From Mycolicibacterium sp. S2-37 (lineage in GTDB: Bacteria; Actinomycetota; Actinomycetes; Mycobacteriales; Mycobacteriaceae), in the NCBI RefSeq assembly GCF_017352375.1, contig NZ_JAFEVR010000004.1, forward strand, positions 372,001-436,000: a stretch of 64,000 nucleotides of DNA, in the 5' to 3' direction. The number at the start of each line of letters is the position of its first letter. The first letter of the stretch is position 1. Position numbers and translations under genes: made by a program. Below the pieces are notes generated by a model. That model had not been told where the DNA came from. It was given only the letters and a program-made list of their open reading frames with translations, and ran no database searches. Below, piece by piece: positions 22,916 through 31,898 of this stretch.

Positions 22916-23164
22916 TTAGCTCGCGAGTAGCTCAGCGAGTCGTTTGATCTCTGTGACGCGGAGGTCACTCCAACTCCAGGTGGCGCCGTCGCCGAGGTCG
23001 ACTCGGACAACGGGATAGGACATATGTCCTTCTTCCTGGAACTGCTTGATCAGTGTTTCGTCTGCGATAACAGACGTGTAGGGGATGCCATCCTTCTCGA
23101 ACAGCGCTTTAGTTCGTGTACATTTCGGACAGGGGGCGTCGGGGTGGTAGAGGGTTACTTCCAA
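22916..23164 (-). CDS. nrdH: NrdH/glutaredoxin-like redox protein
   Basis: 82 residues with the redox motif CPKC near residue 12 (DAPCPKCTRTKALFEKDGI) and the cis-Pro strand SYPVVRVDLGDG, the thioredoxin-fold pattern of NrdH. It could supply electrons to host ribonucleotide reductase. It is the last gene before the terminator, at the end of the lysis transcript. Confidence 0.82.
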   Translation of the reverse strand: MEVTLYHPDAPCPKCTRTKALFEKDGIPYTSVIADETLIKQFQEEGHMSYPVVRVDLGDGATWSWSDLRVTEIKRLAELLAS

Positions 23165-23167
23165 CAG

Positions 23168-23512
23168 TTACTTCCACATCTCTTCCTGCTCATCTTCAAG
23201 CCCGCGGTCAGACATCCACCGCTCCCGGAACAGGAGAAAAGGGACGTGCTTCTCCAATTCGTGGCCTCGCGCACTGGCGATGAGTGCTTGTCGGTTCTGA
23301 AATTCCTGCGTGTAGACGATGTAGTCGAAGTAGCACTCGTCGCGAAAGCGCATAGCCCTAACCCGATCATCGAGATAGTCGATCCGCGCACGCATATCGC
23401 GGACCTCAACTGCTGAGAGGTAACGGGCGACGAGGTAGACGCCGATGAGAAGCGTGGCGATCAGTCCGGCCGTGGGCCAATGCTCCATCAGCAGGGCGAG
23501 CCACTCCAGCAT
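23168..23512 (-). CDS. Membrane protein of the lysis region (114 aa)
   Basis: One N-terminal membrane segment (PTAGLIATLLIGVYLVARYL) then a coiled, charged cytoplasmic part (MRARIDYLDDRVRAMRF). The position after LysB and the shape fit an accessory holin or a lysis regulator, as found in many actinophages. The role is inferred. Confidence 0.7.
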   Translation of the reverse strand: MLEWLALLMEHWPTAGLIATLLIGVYLVARYLSAVEVRDMRARIDYLDDRVRAMRFRDECYFDYIVYTQEFQNRQALIASARGHELEKHVPFLLFRERWMSDRGLEDEQEEMWK

Positions 23513-23622
23513 TAGCGCGCCCCGTTACTCGTCGGCACGATCTGAAGTAGCTCCAGTACAGCGAGATTGACGAGGGCTAGCTCAAGGCGAACCCTGTCGC
23601 GTAGCCGTCGTAGGTAGGTCAT
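23512..23622 (-). CDS. 36-residue amphipathic peptide
   Basis: MTYLRRLRDRVRLELALVNL then AVLELLQIVPTSNGAR. The stop overlaps the next start (TAATG type) and it lies between LysB and the membrane protein, so it is probably translated. Function unknown. Confidence 0.55.
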   Translation of the reverse strand: MTYLRRLRDRVRLELALVNLAVLELLQIVPTSNGAR

Positions 23623-23637
23623 CGAAACCCTTTCGAT

Positions 23638-24615
23638 TCATTGGGCCAACAGCTTCTCCAGGCGGGCGATAGCTACACCACGCAGGTGATGGATGGCGTA
23701 TTCGTAGTAGGTCATTCCCGTTCCTGGGCATTGATCGAGGTGGTACCGAACGTGCGGTCCCGTCCCGCGAGCAACGAACATCCCTCCGCGCCAGATGGCC
23801 TGGAGGGCGGCGGGGATCTCCCGCCAGGGGTCGGCTGCCAGCTCGCCGAATTGCTCGACGAGCGTGTCTGTTCCGACGAAGCGGCTGAACACAGCGTTGA
23901 AGATGGCTCGCTCCATTTCACCGCTCCGCCCGCCTGGGCAGGTGGTGTAGAGGTCGCCCTTCGCGGCGAGGTTGATGCAATACGGCTCCGCGGCAGACTC
24001 TTTGGTGGGGTCGATACCCTCACCGCCAGGGTCGACGTTGCCGGCGTAGGAACCCCTTGGTCGCATCGGGTTGCCGAAGCTCGCCGCGGCGAGCAGTTGA
24101 CCCCGCAGCTTGCCGGCCCGCATCCGGTTACGGACGCGACCACCGATGATGGAGCCTTGGCTGTAGTCGCACATGGCTACGGGCCCGGGGACGATGTTCG
24201 GGTCGGTCATCAGGAGGGTGCACTCGCGCTCCCCCGCGTCCGCTGAATCGTTCATCGGCACGGCCTTGGCCGGCCAGTTGCCCACCGGCTGCCAGTGGTA
24301 CCACTCCAGGAGTCGGCGTGCGATGTCGGCGGGATAGCCGATACCGAACGGGTCAGCCTGGCCGGTGCCATGGATGGTCAGCAGTGTGGGCTTGAGGCCC
24401 AGCTTGTGCAAGTCGTGATCGGAGACTTCACCGGTGATCAGCTGCTTGGTGCGCCGCTGATACTCCCGCTGAACCAGCACCTCATCGAGGCCGAAGTAGC
24501 CGTCATTGACCAGCGGTTTGCCGTTCCGCCCTTTGGCGTAGCCGGAGAAGCGGGTCAGCATCACCTTGGTCCAAGCCGACACCATGAGCCCGTGGGAGCC
24601 CAGGCGTAGAGCCAT
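23638..24615 (-). CDS. lysB: Endolysin B, mycolylarabinogalactan esterase
   Basis: 325 residues. An N-terminal peptidoglycan-binding-like part (LRLGSHGLMVSAWTKVMLTR, DGYFGLDEVLVQREYQ) is followed by an alpha/beta hydrolase with strand LLTIHGTG and nucleophile motif DYSQGS, where most LysB proteins have GYSQG. A late Asp (AAKGDLYTTCPG) and His (PHVRYHLD) can complete the triad. LysB cuts the mycolate-arabinogalactan link, so the phage host makes mycolic acids. Confidence 0.93.
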   Translation of the reverse strand: MALRLGSHGLMVSAWTKVMLTRFSGYAKGRNGKPLVNDGYFGLDEVLVQREYQRRTKQLITGEVSDHDLHKLGLKPTLLTIHGTGQADPFGIGYPADIARRLLEWYHWQPVGNWPAKAVPMNDSADAGERECTLLMTDPNIVPGPVAMCDYSQGSIIGGRVRNRMRAGKLRGQLLAAASFGNPMRPRGSYAGNVDPGGEGIDPTKESAAEPYCINLAAKGDLYTTCPGGRSGEMERAIFNAVFSRFVGTDTLVEQFGELAADPWREIPAALQAIWRGGMFVARGTGPHVRYHLDQCPGTGMTYYEYAIHHLRGVAIARLEKLLAQ

Positions 24616-25010
24616 CAGCGGCGCCAGATGTCGTCAGGATCGAATGCAAGCACCTGGGACGCGAGCGGGCCCAGCGTAGGGATGGCACTGATGGCGGTAC
24701 CGAGGACTTCCTGCACCTTGTCAAACTCAGCCAGCGCGGTGTCCTTGGCGTCGACGATGGCGGTTACGCCACCGAGGACCTGATCAAGCGGCGAGAGGGT
24801 GTCGAAGGTGCCGTCCTTGCGCTGCTGGCGAACCTTGACAGCGGCAGTGCCGGGAGCCGCGGCGCCGAGTAGTGCGAGCACGCCGGCCACGACGTCACCG
24901 ATATGGTTGGCAGCACCGGCATCTAGGCCGCCCCACAGTAGGAACAGACCCAGTACTGCGGGGATGATCGTCCCGACGTAGTAGAGGGATTCACGAATCT
25001 TGGGGGTCAT
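24615..25010 (-). CDS. Holin
   Basis: 131 residues with two membrane segments (YYVGTIIPAVLGLFLLWGG and VVAGVLALLGAAAPGTAAV) and a polar tail. Its start overlaps the LysA stop and its stop overlaps the LysB start, the standard lysA-holin-lysB order of mycobacteriophages. Confidence 0.85.
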   Translation of the reverse strand: MTPKIRESLYYVGTIIPAVLGLFLLWGGLDAGAANHIGDVVAGVLALLGAAAPGTAAVKVRQQRKDGTFDTLSPLDQVLGGVTAIVDAKDTALAEFDKVQEVLGTAISAIPTLGPLASQVLAFDPDDIWRR

Positions 25011-26467
25011 GCGGCGCCTTTCTGGGCGAGATACTGCTCAAGGACCTCCGGGTTCGAGGCCTCGATTTCGGCCAGGACGTTCTGGAAGACGCGGACGGTC
25101 GTAGGACTCTTGTCCTTGCCCAGCCCCTTGGCGGCCAGCACGATGCGATGAAGCTCGTCGAGGTCGCCGGCCTTGGCGCGGGCGATGGAGTGCATCGGGT
25201 GCAGCATCCCGTCGAGCGAGTGGATCTTCTCGTGCAGAGTCCACTTGGCGCCTTCGCCGGGTGTTGCGAGCGGACTCCATGACTCCGTCTTGTTGAATAG
25301 GCAGGCGTGGATCTCGCGAATGAAGCGCTCAATCTCTGGATTGGCCAAAATGTCGTCCTCTCCTTGTAGGAGGGCTAGTAGTTGATCGCCCACAGCAAGG
25401 GCGCGGTTGAATCGGGCGCGACGATCGTCGATGCCGTTGTAGCCACCGTTGATGAGGTAGGTGACGGCGGTGACATCGCGACGGTCAGACGCCTCGTTGA
25501 TGCGGGTACCGCGGGCGACAGTCCAGTACCACGCGGCACCGATGCCGGCCCACTTCAGCTCGGACAGCTCCAGGGGGTGAACCACGAAGTAGTCGGGCGT
25601 CGGGACCATGCCCTTGGCGTGCGCCCACTTCGAGAATTCCCGGTAGTTGTGCTTGCCGGTGATCTGAATCCATGAGCGGCCCTTGTAGAGTCGGCCGTCA
25701 CCGTCACGTTCCGGGGTGTTACCCAGATCGGTGCGGGTGTCGTAGTCATCGCCGGAGGCGTACTCCGCGGTGGCGTTGAAGTTGTCCGACTCGTGACCGA
25801 CCTGAGCCAGCCACATGGCGATGCGGTTCGCATTGGTGCATTCCGCTGCTTTCAGTCCATTAGAGACGGCCGGGAGCAGCGCCGCCGCCCGATTGATCGG
25901 CAGACCGGCTGCACGGGCCAGGATCTCGACCGGATTAGCCGAATAGGCTCCACGACGGTAGGTGGAGAAACCATCGGGACGGATCTTGCGGTCAATGAAG
26001 CCCTGCACCCGCGCGGCGTTGCCGTAGGTGTTGCCGTTGAGCTGCATGTGCATCCAGTCGCGGATCGACCATCGGCCGCCGCAGAAGACGATGTCTTCGT
26101 ACCAGGCGAGTAGCTCACGAAGCTGACGGGCTTTGTCGCCCGGGTAAGCCTCCGCCTCAGAGATGCCAAGTCGGAATGTCCTGCCGTCCGCACCATTCCA
26201 GTTGAGGTCCATGCCTGTGCCGGAAAGGTGGTTCGAGTTGCCAACCTTATTGTCTCTGGTCCAGCAGGCGGAGTCGGCATCGCGGAGAGGCTCGACGTAG
26301 GCGTGGAAGTCGGCGGCGAACGCCCGCAGGACGATGAGCGGCCACCCCTTCTGGATCTGGAGTGACACGTTCGTACCGGGGACAGTGATCCACTCGCACG
26401 AGCCCTCGTCGACCATCGGCCAACCGTTCTCGGAGTGGGTGTTGCCGTAGACGGTACGAGTGGCCAT
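25007..26467 (-). CDS. lysA: Endolysin A: M15-type peptidase plus GH19-like glycosidase
   Basis: 486 residues from MATRTVYGNTHSENGWP. The N-terminal domain has SNHLSGTGMDLNW (about 79-91) and DWMHMQL (near 141), the Zn ligands of M15 D-Ala-D-Ala peptidases. The middle domain has WLAQVGHESDNF (near 222) with a catalytic Glu, and YKGRSWIQITGKHNY, typical of GH19/lysozyme-like glycosidases. The C-terminal 110 residues are helical (PEIERFIREIHACLFNK) and probably bind the wall. Confidence 0.92.
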   Translation of the reverse strand: MATRTVYGNTHSENGWPMVDEGSCEWITVPGTNVSLQIQKGWPLIVLRAFAADFHAYVEPLRDADSACWTRDNKVGNSNHLSGTGMDLNWNGADGRTFRLGISEAEAYPGDKARQLRELLAWYEDIVFCGGRWSIRDWMHMQLNGNTYGNAARVQGFIDRKIRPDGFSTYRRGAYSANPVEILARAAGLPINRAAALLPAVSNGLKAAECTNANRIAMWLAQVGHESDNFNATAEYASGDDYDTRTDLGNTPERDGDGRLYKGRSWIQITGKHNYREFSKWAHAKGMVPTPDYFVVHPLELSELKWAGIGAAWYWTVARGTRINEASDRRDVTAVTYLINGGYNGIDDRRARFNRALAVGDQLLALLQGEDDILANPEIERFIREIHACLFNKTESWSPLATPGEGAKWTLHEKIHSLDGMLHPMHSIARAKAGDLDELHRIVLAAKGLGKDKSPTTVRVFQNVLAEIEASNPEVLEQYLAQKGAA

Positions 26468-26685
26468 CAGGCGACCTGCGGCAGGTCGACCCGCAGGGTC
26501 CAACCCTTCTCGTCGCGCTCCACGTTCACTTCGCAGCCGCCGGCAAAACGCCGGTCCTGGAATAAGGCGGGGAGCATCTGCTCGATGTACCAAGCAACAC
26601 CCTCAACGGGGAGCTTCTGCCCCACGATCGGGAACTGTGAGTACATGTGCTGCGGGAAGGCCTGCGGGCCTTGGGGGTTAGTCAC
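26467..26685 (-). CDS. Hypothetical protein (72 aa)
   Basis: GTG start at 26685 (VTNPQGPQAFPQHMYSQF) overlapping the previous stop. Contains a helix AWYIEQMLPALFQD and a beta C-terminus. It is coupled to LysA by TGATG. The upstream gene at 27061-27228 also begins VTNP, perhaps by chance. Confidence 0.7.
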   Translation of the reverse strand: MTNPQGPQAFPQHMYSQFPIVGQKLPVEGVAWYIEQMLPALFQDRRFAGGCEVNVERDEKGWTLRVDLPQVA

Positions 26686-27061
26686 TGATACACCTGCACT
26701 TGGTCTTGGCGACATTGTCTTTGAACACGCGAACCGGTACGGACGCGACGCCGTCCTTACTCATGAATGTTTCGAGGAGGGCTCCGCCGCAGATCTTGCA
26801 GATGATCTTGAGGGCAGCGCGATCGGCGCCGTACATCTTCGGCTGAGCGAGGTTGCTTTCGTCGACGATGGCCTTGCCGTTCTTGCTGAGCAGGTGCACG
26901 ATCGCCTCGGCGATGCCCATGGACACGCCTCGAATCTGTTCTTGCATCTCGTCGGGCTGGCCCGGGAAGGTAGCAAAGTTGACGAACCGAAGCTCGGTGC
27001 CGTCAGGGTGGGGCAGGCAGCTGAGATTGTCGGCGATGAGCGTTACAGCGGCGTCCGACAT
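26678..27061 (-). CDS. Hypothetical protein with C-terminal Cys cluster (127 aa)
   Basis: Beta-rich N-terminus (GTELRFVNFATFPGQ), a helix with EAIVHLLSKNGKA, then ICKICGG and TKCRCISD, a four-Cys zinc site. Function unknown; sits between tail and lysis genes. Confidence 0.75.
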   Translation of the reverse strand: MSDAAVTLIADNLSCLPHPDGTELRFVNFATFPGQPDEMQEQIRGVSMGIAEAIVHLLSKNGKAIVDESNLAQPKMYGADRAALKIICKICGGALLETFMSKDGVASVPVRVFKDNVAKTKCRCISD

Positions 27062-27228
27062 TAGTTGCCCGCCTTGGTGTTCATCTGCTCGATCACCGCT
27101 ACGTCCATGCGACTGCCGCCGCAGGAGTAGGAGAAGTTGAGGTCGGGATGGCGACGCACCTTCCCATCGCGGATGCCGACGAGGCGATCACAAAACGGGC
27201 AGAGGATGGATTCCATGGGGTTGGTCAC
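27061..27228 (-). CDS. Small zinc-binding protein (55 aa), GTG start
   Basis: VTNPMESILCPFCDRLVGIR then HPDLNFSYSCGGSRMD. CPFC plus a later Cys suggest a metal site. GTG at 27228 overlaps the previous stop. Confidence 0.68.
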   Translation of the reverse strand: MTNPMESILCPFCDRLVGIRDGKVRRHPDLNFSYSCGGSRMDVAVIEQMNTKAGN

Positions 27229-27515
27229 AGAAACTCCTCCGGCACTGGGTCGACCGGCGGTTCCATTTGCGACGAGTGCGGTCGAAGAGGCCGCGGCGCA
27301 GTAGCGGCGGAATCACGCCGCTGCTTGCGTGCCTGCGCAGCCTTGAAACCCTCGGCGATCTCGCCAAAATTTAGGTTCGCCAGAGGGTTTGGCTTAGGCT
27401 CGGGGCGTTTGCCGCCCTGGACGGCTACCGTGTCCCCGTTGTCACTGAAAGTGAAGACGTCAACATCGCGGTCGATGATCTTCGTGTCGCCGTACATAAC
27501 GGTAAGTCGAGGCAT
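27225..27515 (-). CDS. Hypothetical protein (96 aa)
   Basis: N-terminal beta hairpins (LTVMYGDTKIIDRDVDVFTF) and a basic, Pro-rich tail. Function unknown; last but one of the small genes after the minor tail proteins. Confidence 0.72.
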   Translation of the reverse strand: MPRLTVMYGDTKIIDRDVDVFTFSDNGDTVAVQGGKRPEPKPNPLANLNFGEIAEGFKAAQARKQRRDSAATAPRPLRPHSSQMEPPVDPVPEEFL

Positions 27516-27823
27516 CAGGCCGTCTCCGGCTCATAGCGGTTGTTGTAGTCAGACGGGTCGAGGGCGAGAAAGTCGTTGCCGTCGAGCACGACCCACTGCC
27601 CCTCGCGGGCGTTGGCGGTCGTGGTGGTGACACCTTCGATCTGCACCTCAAAGGTGCCGTCCTGACGGTCGGTGAGGCGGCAGGTGTACTCGGGGGTGCT
27701 ACGCGCCCAGGCGGCGAGCTTGAGGCAGTCGGCGAAGGTTTCGAGGAAAACGCCCATGGGCGGATTCGGGTTCTTGCGCCGCAGGACAACGAAATCAGGG
27801 GTCAGGTCAAGGGGCTGTGACAT
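27515..27823 (-). CDS. Hypothetical protein (102 aa)
   Basis: MSQPLDLTPDFVVLRRKNPN, a helix ADCLKLAAWAR and strands around FEVQIEGVTTTT and GQWVVLDGNDFLAL. No family recognised. Follows the minor tail genes on the same transcript. Confidence 0.72.
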   Translation of the reverse strand: MSQPLDLTPDFVVLRRKNPNPPMGVFLETFADCLKLAAWARSTPEYTCRLTDRQDGTFEVQIEGVTTTTANAREGQWVVLDGNDFLALDPSDYNNRYEPETA

Positions 27824-27837
27824 TTGTGCTTTCTTGG

Positions 27838-28245
27838 TTAGAAGCGGAAGATGCGCTCGGGCGCAGAGCTGAACACCACGACGACGTTGCCGCCGTTGGG
27901 GTAGATCGGGAATCCTGCTGCCGAGTCGAGGAAACAGATGAGGCGGCTGGTAGTGGCGACGCCCGTGTCTTGGTAGACCACGAGCGCCTCCGAGACGTCG
28001 CCCGTCACACCGGTAATGGTGAGGTCGGCCGCGTCGGCAACCCCGTCTGTGACGGATTTCGCGGTGAACGGTGACGATGTGGCCACTCTGGCGCCGATAG
28101 GGATGTCCGAGAGATATTGATGCGTCGCGGAATTCGGCGTGTAGTCGTCCAGGTCAACGATGACGCCTCGGATCGAGTCGGTCATCCAGTTGATGCCGGC
28201 TGACAGAAACGCCTCCTTGGCCTTGACGTAGAGGAAGTTCGCCAA
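27838..28245 (-). CDS. Minor tail-associated protein (135 aa)
   Basis: MANFLYVKAKEAFLSAGINW followed by MTDSIRGVIVDLDDYTPNSATHQ is a pattern common in actinophage tail-fibre-region proteins (short-chain fibre or decoration type). Beta-rich. It forms a pair with the similar-sized next protein. Confidence 0.7.
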   Translation of the reverse strand: MANFLYVKAKEAFLSAGINWMTDSIRGVIVDLDDYTPNSATHQYLSDIPIGARVATSSPFTAKSVTDGVADAADLTITGVTGDVSEALVVYQDTGVATTSRLICFLDSAAGFPIYPNGGNVVVVFSSAPERIFRF

Positions 28246-28248
28246 GGA

Positions 28249-28701
28249 TCAACTCCACGTGAAGACGGGCTCAGGTGTGCCGTCCGAGTCGATAGTCATG
28301 AGACTGCCTGCCCCCGTCGTGACATCGACGGGGGATGGATTTTCAGGATCGGGGCCAATTTCCAGCTCGCAGAGGGCGAGCACGTCACCGCCGAGTTTGT
28401 AGACCGCTGCGTAGTGGGCGACGATGTTTCCGCCCGAGGCTGCCCAGATCGGGTTGGTAGTGAAAACTCCTGTGACGGAGGTTGTCCCCGACAGCGTGAA
28501 GGCGACAGGTACGCCGCCTGTGGTGTAGCCGTTCCCGGCGGTGACCTCATTGGTCACCGCCGAGTAGGCGGTCGATGCGGTCGAGAGGTTCGACGTCGAC
28601 AGGAAGAGGGCGCATCTCCAGTTGTCGGAGTCAATGTCGAACTGACCGGTGAGGATCTTGGGCCGTGCGGTGGTGGTGAGCTGCCAGGGTCCGGCAGGCA
28701 T
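28249..28701 (-). CDS. Minor tail-associated protein (150 aa)
   Basis: Beta-rich with Ser/Thr/Gly runs (LSTSNLSTASTAYSAVTNEV, YTTGGVPVAFTLSGTTSVTG). The sequence WRCALFLSTSNLS and NIVAHYAAVYKLG fits fibre-type proteins near tail tips. Same strand and spacing as the minor tail genes. Confidence 0.72.
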   Translation of the reverse strand: MPAGPWQLTTTARPKILTGQFDIDSDNWRCALFLSTSNLSTASTAYSAVTNEVTAGNGYTTGGVPVAFTLSGTTSVTGVFTTNPIWAASGGNIVAHYAAVYKLGGDVLALCELEIGPDPENPSPVDVTTGAGSLMTIDSDGTPEPVFTWS

Positions 28702-28710
28702 AGAGTCTCC

Positions 28711-30741
28711 TTAGGGTGCTGCAATGAGGCGAAGGGCGTAGCCGGCCCAGTAGAGGGCGCCGCCGCCCGTGGCCGAGAATGTCGTTGAACCCGAGGCGCT
28801 GCCATATGAGTCGCCGACGATGAGGGATGCGTCATACGAGCTGGTTGCGTCTCGGGCCTGCCGGTTACGCATTGCCTGCGAGTAGTTGGTTATTAGACCT
28901 GGGTTCAATTGGGCGAACGCCTGGACGATCATGCTGTCGGTGCCAATGCCGTTGACGGTCATCGACAGGGACGTGCCCCCAATGTTGTTCATCTGTCCGC
29001 CGCCAAAGGTCGCGTAAGAGCTAACACCGCTGTACGAGACCACTGAGTACGCTGCCGCCTGGAGTGCGGCGTTGGTTGCGCCCAACTTGATTGCCACCTG
29101 CTGCTGCGTGCTTGGCGGGTCGAGAAGCGCCCACACGCGCAGGCGCCAGCCCGGTGCGCTTGTATAAACGGCCAGATTGGCAACAGAAGTCATCGCCACG
29201 CCGCCGTAGGTGATCGGATAGTCGATAACGTTGCTACCGGAAGTGATGTGGCTCGCAAACACGAACACGACCCGGTCGTTGCCCGTGGCCGTGTGGAATA
29301 GGGTGTCCTCCAGCGGATTAGTGTTGCCGTGCACGCTTGCGTCTTTCCAGGTCGAGCCGCCCGTGGCCCCAGTGAACTGAGTGGGGTGCGGCGCGACGGT
29401 CACCGTTGGTGTACCGGGCAATAGCGTCATCGTCGCCTTGGCGGGCTGCGCTGCCAATCCTGTTCGGATGGTGGGCGTCCCGCCGGTAAGTGTCATAGGC
29501 GCTGCGGCCGGAGTCACGGTCAGGTTCGCCGTAACCGTCGGGGTGCCGAAGGCGGTGGTCGACGGGATGCCCTGCAAGCCAACGAGTTGGACGCCGCCGC
29601 CGTAGTCGCCGCACTCGAAGTCGTCAGCGATCTGCAAGTTGGCGATGCTGGTCGCGGACGTCATCATGTTGACGCGGCGGTGGTCTTCGCTGATCGGATG
29701 AATGCCGCCGCTGTCGATCCATGAGCACAGGGGCACGTCGTTAAGGAAGGCCGTGTAAACGCTGCCATCGGCAACGAGCTTGACGACATCACCGATATCG
29801 AAGGTCGGCATCTCCGGGGGGACGGCGCGTTGGGTGAGGCCGGCGTTGTTGTAACTGTCGGTGGTGGTGACGATTCGGAAATTGCGACTCCCCCGGGGGT
29901 AGATGTGCAACTTCACCGAGGGCCCGGCACCACCGCTCGCCATGCCGCGTAACCCGATGTACAGGTTGATGTCTCGGTCGGCCTCGGTGGCCATATCGGC
30001 GCCGAGGACCACCTCTACGTAGTGGTCGTCCGACTTCATTGCCGGCACCCAGTAGGCGTACGCAGGACTCGCGTCAACCGCTGGGCTGGCCGTCGAGTTG
30101 TAGATGCCGAAGTTCGCGGTGCTGGGGTGTGATGCAAAGGGGAGCGGAAGTACCGGCTCGTCAATACGATTGAACGTGTCGTGGTAGTACGCCGACATCG
30201 CGGCCGGCGGCTCCGCACTGCCGAGTGAACCCCAGTAACGGCTAAGATTGTTTGTATTGACGTCGTCTGAGATCGTCATCGTGGCGCTTAGGCTGGCAAG
30301 CCCGCTCGTCGTGCTGACCGCCGTAATTTGGGTCGGCTCAGGGATCTGACCCGTGGTGAGCTGTGTCATCGCGACGTTGGTGGTCCGCAATAGCGTTGGC
30401 GCCGTTCCACCGACGCTGAGGAGGCCGATGTAGTAGGTCTCCCCCGCCTTCGCGTCGATGATGTCGGGCAGCGGGATCTGTTGCAGCGTTCGCGTGGCGT
30501 TCCAGTACGGCTTGATGTTGCCGCAGTCCACTACGCGCGTCAGCGTGTTGGCCGCCGTGATCTTGTAGATGCCAGCGAAGAGGTTGGTCATCGCCGCAGC
30601 GGCCGGCTGACTGGTCGCGAAGCTGAATGTGTCGTAGAACCGGTCGACCGATGGCACGACGGAGATGAAGTAGGCCCTGCTCGTGGTGAGCTGGAGGCCG
30701 GAGTTGGCCAGACCAATCGGGTAGCAAACGTCGTCAGCCAT
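28711..30741 (-). CDS. Large minor tail protein (676 aa)
   Basis: Starts MADDVCYPIGLANSGLQLTT. Two lectin-like beta sandwiches are suggested in the first 400 residues. A repeat with APMTLTGGTPTIRTGLAAQP and ATMTLLPGTPTVT follows (about 415-455), then a C-terminal domain rich in Ser/Gly/Thr that resembles the 45156-46274 protein in style (VANLAVYTSAPGWRLRVWAL). It probably contacts the host surface. Its start abuts the next gene's stop. Confidence 0.8.
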   Translation of the reverse strand: MADDVCYPIGLANSGLQLTTSRAYFISVVPSVDRFYDTFSFATSQPAAAAMTNLFAGIYKITAANTLTRVVDCGNIKPYWNATRTLQQIPLPDIIDAKAGETYYIGLLSVGGTAPTLLRTTNVAMTQLTTGQIPEPTQITAVSTTSGLASLSATMTISDDVNTNNLSRYWGSLGSAEPPAAMSAYYHDTFNRIDEPVLPLPFASHPSTANFGIYNSTASPAVDASPAYAYWVPAMKSDDHYVEVVLGADMATEADRDINLYIGLRGMASGGAGPSVKLHIYPRGSRNFRIVTTTDSYNNAGLTQRAVPPEMPTFDIGDVVKLVADGSVYTAFLNDVPLCSWIDSGGIHPISEDHRRVNMMTSATSIANLQIADDFECGDYGGGVQLVGLQGIPSTTAFGTPTVTANLTVTPAAAPMTLTGGTPTIRTGLAAQPAKATMTLLPGTPTVTVAPHPTQFTGATGGSTWKDASVHGNTNPLEDTLFHTATGNDRVVFVFASHITSGSNVIDYPITYGGVAMTSVANLAVYTSAPGWRLRVWALLDPPSTQQQVAIKLGATNAALQAAAYSVVSYSGVSSYATFGGGQMNNIGGTSLSMTVNGIGTDSMIVQAFAQLNPGLITNYSQAMRNRQARDATSSYDASLIVGDSYGSASGSTTFSATGGGALYWAGYALRLIAAP

Positions 30742-31898
30742 CAGCGAATTCCCACGTAGGGCTGATTGACCGGGCCGACTGAGACCAGGTGGCCGTAGGT
30801 ATCACTTGACGAACCTGTTTTCCTTACGTTGTTTTTCACCGCCTGATGCGCGCTATAGACGGCGGCAACAGTGCGCGGCACTGGGCTAAGTTCTGGCGTA
30901 CTGACACCGCTGCCGCTGGGACGGTTGGACGGCTGCGCTGCGGAATGCAGGCCGTTGAGGAGGGTCTGGACCGTGGCCACCCCGTCGACCTTCACCTGGC
31001 CGATAGATCCGATGACCGAACTTGGCGCGGTGATAAGGCCATTGGCCAGGTTGGTGACACTGGCGTACGCGTTCAGGGCCTGAGCCTTGGCGTCGGCGCT
31101 GGTCTCCTTCAGGCCGGTCAGCTGGGTGATCATGTCGGCGATTGACCCGCCGACGATGGGAATCCCCCGGATGGCAGTCAGGACGGCGTCGATGATGTTC
31201 TGAATGGAGTCCTGAAGGCCATCGGACCATTCACCGAGAACCTCGATGTCCGTGGAGAAAATGCCGGTGAGGGCGTGGATGATGTCACCGATGAGCGGCA
31301 CCTCGCCGAAAAACGCTTCAAGCGTGGCGAGGCCGGCGCCGACGACTCCGGTGATGGCGTTGGCGATGCCGTTGAGCACCGGACCCAGGATCGGAATACT
31401 GTTGAGGGGACCGATCTTCGGTTCGCCGGAACCCAGGCCAAAGGGGTTGCCCAAGATGTTCATCAGGTCGTCAAACCAGTCGCCGAGGAAGTCCAGCGAT
31501 ACCGTTTCATTCGGGTCGAAGAAGTTCGTGATCGCGCGGACCAGGTCACCGATGAACGGAATTCGCTCAGCCCAATCGGCGAGGCGATCCAGGCCACCGA
31601 CAGTGAACCCGGTGAGCGCCTCCACAATTGGACCAATAAGCGGGATATTCGACGCGAACTCGACGAGCTGATCGAAGGCAGACTCGCCCAGATTGAGTAC
31701 GCCCTGGAACGCCATAGTGACGACCCGTAGGACCATCTCGATGAACGACCCTCGCCACAGGTCGATCTGCTCTGCGGTGAAGAGAGATTCCTGCGTGGGC
31801 GCGAATGCCGAGTCCGCCCACTGGCTGGCGGGCGTTGGCTGATATGGAATGTTCGGCGCGGGGGTCATCCCCGAGCCGGTCTCTACACCCGAGGTCAT
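30741..31898 (-). CDS. Minor tail protein (385 aa)
   Basis: Start MTSGVETGSG at 31898 (4-base overlap). The body is built of repeated amphipathic helices with IPLIGPIVEALTG, IPFIGDLVRAITN, IPILGPVLNGIAN, VPLIGDIIHALTG and IPIVGGSIADMITQ. At least five turns of an I-P-(L/F/I)-(I/L/V)-G unit spaced by 30-60 residues give it a repeat architecture. Common among actinophage tail-tip proteins; may line the tail tip or insert in membranes. Confidence 0.8.
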   Translation of the reverse strand: MTSGVETGSGMTPAPNIPYQPTPASQWADSAFAPTQESLFTAEQIDLWRGSFIEMVLRVVTMAFQGVLNLGESAFDQLVEFASNIPLIGPIVEALTGFTVGGLDRLADWAERIPFIGDLVRAITNFFDPNETVSLDFLGDWFDDLMNILGNPFGLGSGEPKIGPLNSIPILGPVLNGIANAITGVVGAGLATLEAFFGEVPLIGDIIHALTGIFSTDIEVLGEWSDGLQDSIQNIIDAVLTAIRGIPIVGGSIADMITQLTGLKETSADAKAQALNAYASVTNLANGLITAPSSVIGSIGQVKVDGVATVQTLLNGLHSAAQPSNRPSGSGVSTPELSPVPRTVAAVYSAHQAVKNNVRKTGSSSDTYGHLVSVGPVNQPYVGIR